Below are positions 40,366 to 51,372 of a stretch of 64,000 bases of DNA, in pieces. Each line of letters begins with the position of its first letter. The stretch's first letter is position 1. The DNA comes from Closterium sp. Naga37s-1 (taxonomy: Eukaryota > Streptophyta > Zygnematophyceae > Desmidiales > Closteriaceae). A program made the translations under genes and the position numbers. The notes under the pieces are model-generated. The model saw only the letters and a list, made by a program, of their open reading frames with translations, was not told the DNA's origin and searched no databases. The stretch is taken from positions 17,371 through 81,370 of the forward strand of contig CANJKZ010000403.1 in assembly GCA_947471745.1 (NCBI GenBank). Reading direction: 5' to 3'.

Positions 40366-40888
40366 GTGCCATGTCCTCTAACTTGGCTGGTGCGGTGATC
40401 GGCGTGTGGGGGTGTGCACGCCATAGAAATATCCCCTTGTATTTTATTACTTTAGTTCTGGGTGGACCTTGTGTGTGAGGGCCCAAGCTTGAGCTGGGCA
40501 GAGGAGTGTCGAAGTGAAATGCCCCGCCCTCGCTTGGACACATGCATTCTCTGCGACGACGTGGTGAATTCGACGAAGTGATTGTCGCATTGGATCAGCC
40601 CGTCCTCTGAAACCGCGATGGGTTTTCGAGGAGGTGGTCCTCTGATTCACCAGCCCATCGACGAGCTCTGGTCGACGGGGTGCTGTTTGACGAGCTCGTC
40701 CTCTGATCTGCTACTGAGTTGCGCGATCTCTAACAGACGGGGTGCAGTCCGAAGAGCCTCGTTCTCTGATCGAAGGGCACCGTTCGGCGAGCCTCGTCTC
40801 GGCGAACTGGTCGGCCGAATTCGCGCGACTGCGGAACTCTGCGAATGCATGCGAAATTCGCTCAGGGTTTAGCGAAATTTCACTCGCC
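40366..40888. other. Unassigned stretch with degenerate CTCGTCCTCTGATC repeats
   Basis: Four copies of a CGTCCTCTGATC-like motif recur near 40601, 40636, 40700 and 40760, suggesting a decayed tandem repeat of about 35-65 bp. No coding evidence. It may include the 3' end of the preceding relic. Confidence 0.5.
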
Positions 40889-42159
40889 GCTCAGCGTGAC
40901 TACGAGCTTCACTCTCTTGACTTCAGCACAGCTTTCTTACAGGGCAGCCTACACGAGAAGATCTGGCTGCGCCGCCCACCTGGCTTCACTGGGTCGTTTC
41001 CTGCAGGTACCCAGTGGAGCCTCCGGCGGCCAGTCTACGGTCTCCGCCAGGCACCTCGCGAGTGGCCCGACACACTGAGGACGACGCTTGCGGCTCTTGG
41101 GTTTGCTCTTTCGACTGCTGACCCGTCGTTGTTTCTACGACCGACACTTCGCTGCCGCCGTTCTACATCCTCGTGTACGTCGACGAATTGGTCTTTGCCA
41201 CTGCTGACACTGAGGGACTGGCCCGTATGAAGTCGGAGCTGCAGAAGAGACACACGTGCACAGACCTGGGTGAGCTGCGCAGCTATCTTGGCTTGCAGAT
41301 CACCGGGGACAGAGCACGGCGCACCATTACCTTGACTCGGTCACACATGGTGCAGCAGGTCCTTCAGCGCTTCCGCTTCCAGTACTCCTCGCTACAGTCC
41401 ACTCCTCTGCCTACCGGTCATTCGCTCTCAGCTCCACCTTCGGACGAGTCTGTAGAGCCGAGTGGCCCGTATCTAGAGCTTGTGGGCTGCCTCATGTACC
41501 TGATGACCTGCACTCGACCTGACCTTGCCTACCCTCTAAGCATTCTGGCACACTATGTTGCGCCCGGGAGACACCGACCAGAGCACTGGGAGGCCGCTAA
41601 GAGGGTGTTGCGCTACTTGTGCACTACGTTAGGCGTGGGGCTCGTGCTTGGAGGACGGGGTCCAATTGTCCTCACTGGACACGCAGACGCGTCTTGGGTT
41701 GACGACTTGGCTACGCAGCGATCGTCACAGGGTTACACTTTCAGCCTTGGCTCCGGCTCTGTTTCTTGGCGGTCTACCCGCTCGTCTTCTGTTCTCAGTT
41801 CCAGTTGTGAGGCTGAGATCTACGCAGGGGCCATGGCTGCACAGGAGTTACGCTGGCTCACCTACCTGCTCACCGACTTGGGAGAGCCGCCTTGTTCTCC
41901 TCCAGTTTTGTACGTCGACAACAAGGCCATGATTGCCTTGTGTAAGGAGCCCAGACTGGAGCACAGGACGAAGCACATCGCTCTGCGTTACTTCCTTGCT
42001 CGAGAGTTGCAGCAGCGTGGTCAGCTTCGTCTTGCTTACGTGGCCTCTCGTGCCAACACTGCTGATATCTTCACCAAGGCACTTCAGCCTTGTGATCATC
42101 AGCGTTTCTGTACTGTTTTAGGCCTTGTGCCTACTTGGCCTCACTTACTCACTTCTTGA
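40889..42159 (+). pseudogene. 5'-truncated copia RT-RNase H (element A family)
   Basis: Starts abruptly inside the RT (AAQRDYELHSLDFSTAFLQG), with nothing of gag, integrase or RT fingers. A base loss near 41148 shifts the frame. The catalytic motif reads YVDE instead of YVDD (41175-41186). From 41173 to TGA 42157-42159 the frame is open, with RNase H HADASWVDD, SSSCEAEIYAG, YVDNKAMI and FTKAL. Abrupt 5' truncation with an intact 3' end suggests a deletion or an incomplete cDNA. Confidence 0.85.
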
Positions 42160-42388
42160 CTTTGCTTGTACTGTGGTCTATATACTTAGACCTGCATGCT
42201 TACACTTGCTAGGTTTTGATTACTGTAATGTTTGTTCTCCATTATATAACTCTGCTTGTGAACTGGCCTTGTGGCCATTTGCTTGTGCTCAGAGCGTGTG
42301 GTGACTTCGTGATCCACCCTGAGCTTGCTTTGCTTTCCTTGACTGGTCTTGTGACCTCTTGTTCTCCCCCACTTTGCCTATGGGGGTG
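42160..42388 (+). other. 3' UTR and purine tract of the truncated copia copy
   Basis: Similar to 5392-5625, ending CCTATGGGGGTG. Confidence 0.7.
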
Positions 42389-42499
42389 TGTCAAACTATT
42401 GTAATGTTCATATTGTGTAGGCTGTAGTGGGATAGCCCATAAGGGGTACAACCTAATTAGGGTTAGTACTTGTACCCACTTTCATCTTAGTTCAATCGT
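42389..42499 (+). repeat. Partial copia LTR
   Basis: TGTCAAACTATTG ... gggtacaacctaattagggttagtacttgtaccc ... with the usual LTR order. The CTGACA end is absent, so the LTR appears truncated or diverged near 42500. Confidence 0.7.
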
Positions 42500-42646
42500 G
42501 AAACCAATTTTTGGAAACTATTGGTTTCGTTCAGTATTCTTGACAGTGTTTGCCGCAGAGCTCGTGGTTGGGTTGGCAGGAGCTTTGGCTGTGGGAGCCG
42601 CCTGCTCACCAGATCCTCCAGCCATGTTTCGGCGGGAGCGCGTACC
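42500..42646. other. Short unique segment before the duplication junction
   Basis: Contains a small inverted repeat (GAAACCAA at 42500-42507 and TTGGTTTC at 42521-42528) and a 61-codon open frame without recognisable motifs. It ends exactly at the unit-1/unit-2 boundary. Confidence 0.5.
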
Positions 42647-42704
42647 GGACGCCACCTTGGATTCAAATTTGAATCAGTGGTGGTGATGCGAACAATCCTG
42701 AGTA

Positions 42705-42984
42705 GCTCTCATACCATGTTACAATCTGAATTGAAGGTGTAGGATCATCTCAGGTTGATCGCGAGTGTTGTAGCAACGGAAGATTGCTAGTGTATGTCGG
42801 GTACGGAACCTGTCAGTAGAAGGAGATTTGAATCTCGACAGAAGTAAATATAATGATGCTGTACAAGGGTTTATATAGGGATACAGCAGGAATACGAAAG
42901 GTCCTAGCTAGCCATGTACTCTGAGGGGGTACATTCCCCTTAGGGCTAATCTAGATGCAGGATTGCAACCGTGCGGTTCGGTAA
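42705..42984 (-). mobile_element. Copy 2 of the minus-strand LTR remnant
   Basis: Same PBS (42705-42716), LTR start (42717) and TATA motif as at 17501-17780. Confidence 0.6.
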
Positions 42985-45458
42985 ACGTACGCGGTTCGGT
43001 AACCGTTTGAAGTTTTTCCGCGCTTTGCACTTTGAATTCTTCCTGCTTGTAACTGTCTTCGATAACTGTCTTGACGCCCGGTCTTCGTCCTCGCTGCAGT
43101 CATCGTCGCGTTAAGGATTCGTTACTCTTAGGAATGTTTATTCAACAATTCTATATCGTAACATTTTGTTCCCCGATTCCCCCCAGCTGTGGCCCATGTT
43201 CGGCCATTGTCCGTACTCCATCCTCCTTCAGTGGAGGCCCCCCACCCCCTTTCGTTGAATTTCTCCCAACGCCATCTGCAGTGTTGGGTTTCGCTTTGCC
43301 GGCAGAGTTCTGCAGCTTCGCATCGTGCCAATTCTTCTTCTTCTTTAACACTCAGTTCCTTGTTGGGGTCGATGGTGAGGTAAGTCTCCTTGCTGTAGGT
43401 TCTAATTCCCCTATTGCATCGAAATTGAACCGTGCGGCACAGGATCCCGTTTCAAACCGCTTCCCGCCAATTCCATTTTGATGCATTGGTGTCGGTATGA
43501 CAACTGTCTTTGTCGTTTCAATTCATTACGACTCTTGGTCTTCGATATCACTAGTGTTGTTATCGCTGTTACTTACATGAATGCTTTACCAAATTCCTTA
43601 TCGTAACAGTCTTCCATGTTGAGGGGAGGCTACCGGTGAGGGTTGGTTTACCCTCAGGAATTTGTTTTGCATGGCCTGTCACATTTTGAACCAATTTCAA
43701 GATTTTGCGCGCGGTTAATTGCGGGCCTTTAACGTCCGCGTAGTAACCTTAGGTTAATGAGGCAATGTACCTGGAAACTCAAGCTTGGTTAATGAGATGT
43801 GTATAAAAGAATGCCAAGTTAAAAGCACATATATTGCGTATACATCCAGACACCCTTGTGTACAAAATCAAGTGAGTGCAACTTGTATCACTAGTTCAAC
43901 AGTTTCGAGTTTCCTCCTTCTGGGGTTGCGCAGGTCTTCGGCCCCACAAACCACCTGACAGTGAAATAATACAAAGTAAGGCACCCTGCCCAATATTCGT
44001 TCTAGCCCTTGACAAATATCCCAGTGTACTACTTTTGAGGTTCCTTCTAGCCCTTGACAAATAGCAATTGTTCAAAAGTCGGGATGATGAAATGGTGATT
44101 CACTCTCATTTACTATTGAGAAAATGGGGTCATTTAGTTGAGATTGAGGATGTTTTGCATGTGATATTGTATTTCAAAATCAAATATTGGAGCCAAACCA
44201 GTTCACATGTAGAACAGCTCTGAAAAAACCTGCAGGCTAGATTGCACTTCCCTTCAGCTGGCTACCTGCGCATCGGACGTATTCTCTGGGCGGCAAAAGG
44301 CGCTTCCATGTGCTGAGATGAATCTCGAGTGGAGGAGGCACCAATTTTGGCATTTTGGGATGAGGACGATTGTCCGTACAGACATATTTTGTGGTAACCA
44401 GGATCGCCACAGCTCGTCGATTGTACTCAGATCTGTACGACGAAGCCCGCGTCGCACTCTTCCGTACGATATACGGGGTGAGAGCGCGTGTTGAGCTAGT
44501 TAGTGATTATTTTAATACGGCCGACCATATTTGTCACGTCGTTTGGGGACAGCTACCTATTCGAATTCGCTCCACCATTCGTTTCAATATCGTACTCTGA
44601 TTAAAATGTGGAGCTGTCAGTCTTGCTTAGGCAGTCGTATCGTTGTTTTCGTGAAGTTACCGCACTGGATCTATATTATTATTTTTAGGACAGTACCGTC
44701 GCAAAGGCATCAACCCTGGGGTGATTGCTTCCGAGGGGCAGCCATCGCATTGGGCTTTAGTATTTTTTGATCGCGATCATGCCTTCCATTAAGCTTTTAT
44801 TTCGTGGCTACCACACCAATACTACGGAAATATAATGTATCACGGTTTCTCGGACATTAAACACATTACCACTTATACTCAATATTTTCAACACTTGTTA
44901 CTATTGAACAAGTATGTCCTGCGAATTTGCTCTGGATGTGATATGGGGCGCGTGCGGAAATTTCGGTCTGTTACGATGAGACAATCACGAAAATAGTTGA
45001 TGTGCGCAATCTCGCCTATGTACGCTTAGCGTTAATTCAAATTGTCGCACGCCCTCACTCCTCAGGAGCCTGTCAGGTTGTTTGCATCAGCGACTCCGCT
45101 CCACATGTGCAGTATTCCCCTGCGGCCGTTTTTCCCCACCCCACCCCTCCCCCCCACGCAAACACCTGTCCCAGTTCCGAATCATCCTGCCAAACCAGCC
45201 CAAACCTGCACCAACCACCTGCTCAAATCCCTGGGCCCCTTAGGGCGTCGATTTTTTTCGAAACCCTACCGAAACGCAATGAACTTATACTAAACCCTTT
45301 TGACATGGACAACATCCCATTCCACCGCAATCAAATGAACTCATTTGACACGCCCTGAACTCATCATCGGTATATTAGTAAGCTTTCTCCGCTCATTCCA
45401 TATCATGCTGCACGCCCCGTTTACACCTAGAACGCGAAGGAGAGAAGTAATTTCCACC
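42985..45458. other. Copy 2 of the upstream intergenic region
   Basis: Near-identical to 17781-20254. No gene recognised. Confidence 0.5.
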
Positions 45459-47533
45459 ATGGCTCGCTATCTCGTCGCTAGTTTGCTCATTCTCCTACTT
45501 GTGGCGTCTGTTGTTGACGCAGGTAACAGTAACGGCAATGGAAAGTCTGAGACCAAGGTTGAGAGCAAGCCCGAGACCAAGGTTGAGAGCAAGCCTGAGA
45601 CCAAGGTTGAAAGCAAGCCTGCGAGCAAGGTCGAGAGCAAGCCCGAGAGCAAGCCCGAGCAAGCCCGAGAGCAAGCCTGAGAGCAAGCCTGAGAGCAAGC
45701 CTGAGAGCAAGCCTGAGAGCAAGCCTGAGAGCAAGCCTGAGAGCAAGCCTGAGAGCAAGCCTGAGAGCAAGCCTGAGAGCAAGCCTGAGAGCAAGCCTGA
45801 GAGCAAGCCTGAGAGCAAGCCTGAGAGCAAGCCTGAGAGCAAGCCTGAGAGCAAGGATGAGAGCAAGGATGAGAATCATGGAAAGGGTGAGAGCAATGGA
45901 AAGGGTGACGCGGAGGTTAAAAAACAGTCGTCGAAGAAAAGAGGGCACCTGTGCGTTGATGGGTGCGACTACGAGAAGGGCTCCTTTGACTACTGGAAGG
46001 TGCGTCAAGTTGCGGAGATTCTTTGCTTCTGCCAGTAGTCGATGGATCACCATGCTTGCAGCAAGTTTATGTCTAATTTCAAGATATGGTAATGCGAATG
46101 CCATCGTTGCTCTGCTTTCTCGCAATAACCCCTTTCCGTGCGTTCCTTAACGCAGATTCCGGAGTACAAAGATTGCATGTCGAAGGCCACTAAGAACACC
46201 GCCCCCTGGTGCGCGTCTGGCGTGGTTAACGCCAAGGACTGCTGCGATCGCTGCAAGAGCCCCGGCACCACCCTGGACGGCAAGCCCTATGAATGCAAAT
46301 ACTGGGTGCACATCCCGTAAGCACCTACCAAACTGTCGCGGCATTCTTTATTCAGCCTGTTCATGTCCTCGTTCGTATCGCCTGTTGATTTAGACGTATC
46401 GCCCCTCAGTGACCTTGGGTTAACAGCGTCATAACCTGTCGACGTACTTGTTCGCTTCCTTCCCGGCTCAATGTAAGTTGCTCGCACGTCTTCCCAACCC
46501 AATTCCTCTTAAGCTGGTTTCCTGATCGTCGCTCCATTGCCCTATCGCTTTGCTCTTCGCTCTGTTTGTCGCTTTGCTACGCAGATCGTCGCCCAGCGAG
46601 GGCAAGTGCAACGGCAAGGATTGCGGCAAGTGCCTTCTCCTGCCGAACCTCGATTCCCTCACGCCCACTAAGAGCGACAAGAAGGGCTGCGGCGGAAAGA
46701 AGGTGCGCATCGGCAGGAACTGCCCCGTCGCCAATGACGACCCGCACTTTGTGGGCGCGCACAGCACGCGGTTCGACTTCAACGGGCTGCCCGAGAAGAA
46801 CTTCTGCCTGTACACGGACCGCGCGGTCCACGTGAACATGGGCATGCGCGGGTACCTCGACTCGCGCTCCACGCAGAGCGCCGCCCTCGTCGTCAACGGC
46901 TCCGCCGTGCGCACCTGGATCCGCCAGCTCGCCGTCATGTGGACTGACGCCGACAGTGACAATACCGTCTCCGCTAAGCCCGCCGCCCACTCGCTGGTGC
47001 TGACGGCGCGCGACGGCAAGGAGCAGCTCCGCGGCGACTCCGGCTTCCTCGCGTCCGCCGAGATCGACGGCACGCCCCTCCCCCGCCTTACCCCGGGTGA
47101 GACTCGCAGCCTCGCGGGCGGCAAGTTGTCGCTTGAGTTCGTTGGGGAGGAGAAGACCGGACCGTACGACGTGGATCACTACTATCTGCGCCTCGACGGG
47201 CTTCTGGAGTTGGACCTGAAGTTGCGCCCCGCGCACCCTCTGTTGCAGACACCTGCCGACGCCCAGGTGCATATTAATGTGATGTTCACTGACGCGAGCG
47301 CGAGCAGCAGCGTGCACGGCGTGATGGGGCAGACGTACCGCGATGGCAGGGAGGCGCGCACGGTGGAGTTCTCTCGGCTCGCCGCGATGCTGCACCACCC
47401 CGTGTCCGCCGATGGCGCGGAGGGCAAGGGCTTCCTGGACGGGCAGGTGAAGGACTATGAGACCAGCGCCGTCACCTCCACTGACTGCCGCTTCTCCGCC
47501 TTCAACGGTCAGGAACTGCCCCTGTCTGCTTAA
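45459..47533 (+). pseudogene. Secreted SKPE-repeat/Root_cap gene, copy 2, frameshifted in the repeat
   Basis: Exons would be 45459-45999, 46156-46316 and 46585-47533 by correspondence with copy 1, with the same splice sites. In exon 1 an AG dinucleotide is missing near 45658 and there are two extra 12-bp units, a net +22 bases. The frame turns into EQAREQA and stops at TGA 45678-45680, about 74 codons in. Downstream the SKPE frame resumes without the signal peptide. Exons 2 and 3 appear unchanged. Either copy 2 is a fresh pseudogene, or the 2-bp loss is a sequencing error in a repeat. A short secreted peptide is all it would encode as written. Confidence 0.75.
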
Positions 47534-47906
47534 AGCGAAGACTTTGTGGAACCATAAATTTGTATTGTATACAGGGTGATTTGTTGCAGGTGGGTGTAAC
47601 GGTATTAGTATTTTTATTAGTATTATTTGATTTGTTGGCTATGTAAGAGAAGTAACCAATGGCTGGTTATGAATGATTGTGTTTTACCAATTAGGTTACC
47701 AATTCAAAGCTGAACCTTACGAGTAGTACATCTAGCATTAGCTCTGGAATGAAATATAATAATACAGAAATGTCACTCTTACTCAGAGAATGAGAATGAT
47801 TTTGTCATGAAGAAGCAGGCCTGATCATAGCCTAAGTCTTAGCCGAACACCTTTCCTCCATACCTTGCTGTGTTTTGCGTATCTGTTTCTTAGAAATCCA
47901 AAATCA
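47534..47906. other. Copy 2 of the 3' flank
   Basis: Matches 22308-22680. No gene seen. Confidence 0.5.
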
Positions 47907-48579
47907 TGTTTCAAATGAATAGCCATTTGTGTTTACCCACCGTAGTTCTGTGTAGGCGATAGTGGGGTAGCCTGTATGGGCTCTGGATATCAGACAAAAT
48001 CCGTCTGATGGTCTGAAAATCAGACACGTTTTTATATATTCAAATGACTTTCCAGACAAACCATTTTTGCTCATCTGAAAAATAAGACCACGGGCTAATA
48101 GGCCGTCTGAGTATTCAGACAGCGAGTACAATTTCGTCTGAGACACAAAAGTTCCGAAGCATGCAAAGAGCTGGACATCGGGTTGATAGAGCCTGGATAA
48201 ATTTGTTGTCTACAATTTCTCACGTGAAGTAGTTAGTCCTCCGCCGTTTTGGTACTCGTGACAAAGGTCAGGGTTCGATTCCTTCTGCCGCCACTGCATT
48301 CTAAACTTCGCTTTAAATCTGAAAAGGTTATCCATTAGAAAAATCGGACAAGTGTATATGTTTAGTCTAAAAATTCAGACAAGGGCCATTGTTTCATCTG
48401 AAAAATCAGACCATCTAAGATTGCTCGTATTTCCTTCAGACGAAAAGTTTTCTCCATTTTTTTTTTCAGACGGGCCAAAAACCTAGCCAGAGCCCTGTAT
48501 GGGATATGACCCAATGTTAGGGTTAGTACTTGTACCCACAATTATTTCAATGCAGTCATCCTAGCTTCTCATTGTAACA
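47907..48579 (+). repeat. Copy 2 of the split copia LTR
   Basis: Same structure as 22681-23353, interrupted by the TIR element at 47980-48493. PBS and leader follow, with a T-run of 33 at 48610-48642. Confidence 0.75.
47980..48493. mobile_element. Copy 2 of the TIR/MITE-like element
   Basis: GCTCTGG/CCAGAGC ends with flanking CCTGTATGG at 47971-47979 and 48494-48502. Same internal TCAGAC repeats and B box as at 22754-23267. Confidence 0.7.
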
Positions 48580-48606
48580 TGGTTTCGGAGTAGTAGGTCC
48601 ATAGGA

Positions 48607-48643
<37 letters not shown>

Positions 48644-49721
48644 TTTCGGGCCCACCATTCCGACTGCGGTTACTGCGTTACCCCACTGCCCTACTGTCAA
48701 ATGTTGTAGCCTGTAGTGAGGTTTGTCTTAGGGGGTACAAATGTTAGGGTTTGCTATATGTACCCCAACCCTCATCAATAACACAACACTTTCATTCTTG
48801 ACATGGTATCACCTAGGTTAGGATCCTGTAGGATCCCGTTCTTCCCGCCCGAGCCTGACGCGCCTCACCAGTTCTGTCGCGTAGCTGTCGACACTCTCCC
48901 GTTCCGTGTCCCGTCCCGTCCTGAGCCCGTTCCGTCGCGCGCGTTCCCTCTGCGCCCGCCCGTTAGCGCCCGCCCGTTCGCGCCCGTCTCGCGTGCCCGT
49001 TAGGCTGCCGCCACGCCTGCCCGTTAGGCCCGCCGCGGGCCCTGCCTTCGCGCCGCCGCGCCTGCCCGTTACGCCCACCGCGGGCCCTGTCTTCGCGCTG
49101 CCGCGCCTGCCCGTTAGGTCGCCGCCGTGCCTGCCCGTTAGGCTGCCGCCGCGCCTGCCCGTTAGGCCCGTCGAGGGCCCTGCCTTCGCGCCGCCGCGCC
49201 TGCCCGTTACGCCCACCGCGGGCCCTGTCTTCGCGCCGCCGCGTCTGCCCGTTAGGCCGCCGCCGCGCCTGCCAGTTAGGCTGCCGCCGCGCCTGTTCGT
49301 TAGGCCCGTCGAGGGCCCTGCCTTTCGCGCCCGTCGCGGGCCCCGCCCTAGCCTCTCGCCGCGCCTGCTCGTTAGGCCCGCCGCGGGCCCTCCCTTACAG
49401 CCGCCGCGCCTGCCCGTACCGCCCGGCGCCGCGCCTGCTCGTTAGGCACGCCGCGGGTCCTCCCTTACAGCCGCCGTGGGCCCTCCCTTACAGCCGCCGC
49501 GCCTGCCAGTTCAGCCAGCCGCCGCGCCTCCTCGTTAAGTCCGTTGCGGGCCCGCTCGTTGGGCCCTTCCTTCGCACCGCTGCGCCTACTCGTTCAGTCC
49601 GCCGCGGGACCGCCCCTAGCCCCGTTGCGCCCGCGTTTTGCGCCCGTCACGGACTTGCCCTAGCCGCCCACCGTCCCTACCAGTGCCACCCGCCGCCGGA
49701 CTTGTCGCTTCTACTTACACT

Positions 49722-51372
49722 ATGGCGACCCCTAGGGTTCTTCGCTTTGACGCTGACAGTAGACCGCTCGAGTTTCCGGTCTGGCTCCTACGCGCGCGTC
49801 GCCTTTTAGAGAGTCAGGTTTAGGCGGGCGAGTCCCTTTGGGCGCACGCTACTGGTGACCTTCCAGCGCCCGACGACCCTACGCCTTTAGGCACCGCCAA
49901 TGACGACGCAGCCAGGGACCGCTTTACCCGCCAGCGTGCTGACCTGACGGCGTGGAAGTCGCGTGACGCTGCGGCCTGCATCGCTCTTAGCAGCCTCCTC
50001 CCTGAGTTTGAGGAGGCCCACTTCACTCAGGTTCGCACTGCTAGTGAGTTCCTGACTGCGATTAAGGCCCGCTACGCTACTCCCACCACTGTCTCTCTTG
50101 GCCGACTCTTCCTACCGTTCCTGTTCCCTGACCTCGCCTCGTTTGAGCGCTCTGCTGACTTGATTGCTCACCTCCGCTCGCTTGATTCTAGCTACCGCGC
50201 TGCTTGCACTGAGGCACAGCTTGCACTGCTTCCTCCCCCCATGGCGATTACTATCTATTTCATCGCCACTAGCCTCCCTGGCCGCATTGCCTCGGTCCGT
50301 GATACGCTTCTCCTGAAGCACCCTAGTGAGCTCACTATCGAGGTCCTTGAGTCTGCGCTCAAGGACGTCGAGAGCAACCTCCGCTCCGTAGCCTCCGCCT
50401 CTGGTGCTGTGCCCCCTCCACTGTTCCACGGGTGCACTGTCCCTCAGCTGCCCACCTTTACAGCCTCTCTCGCCACTGCTGCTACTGACGTGACCGCAGC
50501 TGCTGTTACGACTTCTTCGCGGTCTCGAGGTAGAGGTGGCAAGAGGGGCGGTCAGGGTACAGGTGGCGGCGGCGGTGGAGGCGTTGGCGGCGGAGGTGGC
50601 GGGGGTGGCGTGCCGACTGGTGGCGGAGGGAGCGCAGGGCCTGGAGAGGCGTCTCGTGCAGCGGCCAGTGACTCCCCTACTGCAGCTGGTGGAGGCGACA
50701 CCCACCTTCTGGTCAGCCGGCCGCGGCGGGTGGAGCAGCGGCGTGGTACCTGGCCCAGTGGCAGCAGCAGCTGCAGCAGCAGCAGCCCCTCCCCTCGCAG
50801 CAGCCCTCGCAGCAGCAGCGGCAGCAGCAAGTTTCGGGGCCAGGACAGCGCCAGCCCCAGCGAGGTGTTGTACACCCTTCGTGCACCTATCAGCTTTTGA
50901 CAGGTGCTCGCCGAGGCCAGCCTTGTGGCCGCACCCACCCTCCTGGTCAGTGTTTTTCTCAGCTCACTGACACAGTTCGCTTGGCCTTCGGCGTTGGCGG
51001 CCCTGCCCTTGACTGGTTTCCTCTTGTTGAGACGTACAGCTCCGCTCTTTGGGGCATGTCAGCTTCTCAGTTGGTTGATCTCTTAAGAACTCCTCATGCT
51101 ATGTATGCTGTTGTTGACTCTAGTGCTTCTGACTCTGTTTACTCGAGTGTTGTTAGCTTAGGTGCTAGTCTTGCTGAGTTGCCTGTTGGTAGTGTAGGCA
51201 CTTGTGTAGACACTAGTCCAGGAGCTACTTCGGAGGACACTTCGCTGTCTTTCACTTTGGACTCTGGGGCTTCGCACTGCTTCTTCCGGGACCACACGAC
51301 ACTTACTCCGCTTCTGGCGCCGGTCTCTGTGGCTTTGGCTGATCCCACCTCGGGACCAGTCACTGCTCGCTA
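49722..51372 (+). pseudogene. Element C copy 2 gag, finger and protease
   Basis: Same lesions as copy 1: TAG at 49821-49823 after 33 codons, then gag to 50900, a frame change, finger and protease to the nested insertion. The stop therefore predates the duplication. Confidence 0.83.

Larger units (their letters stand above)
17443..42646. repeat. Tandem segmental duplication, unit 1 (25,204 bp)
   Basis: From GGACGCCACCTTGG at 17443 onward the sequence matches that from 42647 onward almost base for base to the window end. The offset is 25,204 at the start and drifts to about 25,222 through small indels. Since 17443 + 25,204 = 42647, the two units abut head to tail. The bases before 17443 and before 42647 are unrelated, so the junction is sharp and has no flanking homology that I can see. 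Confidence 0.92.
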
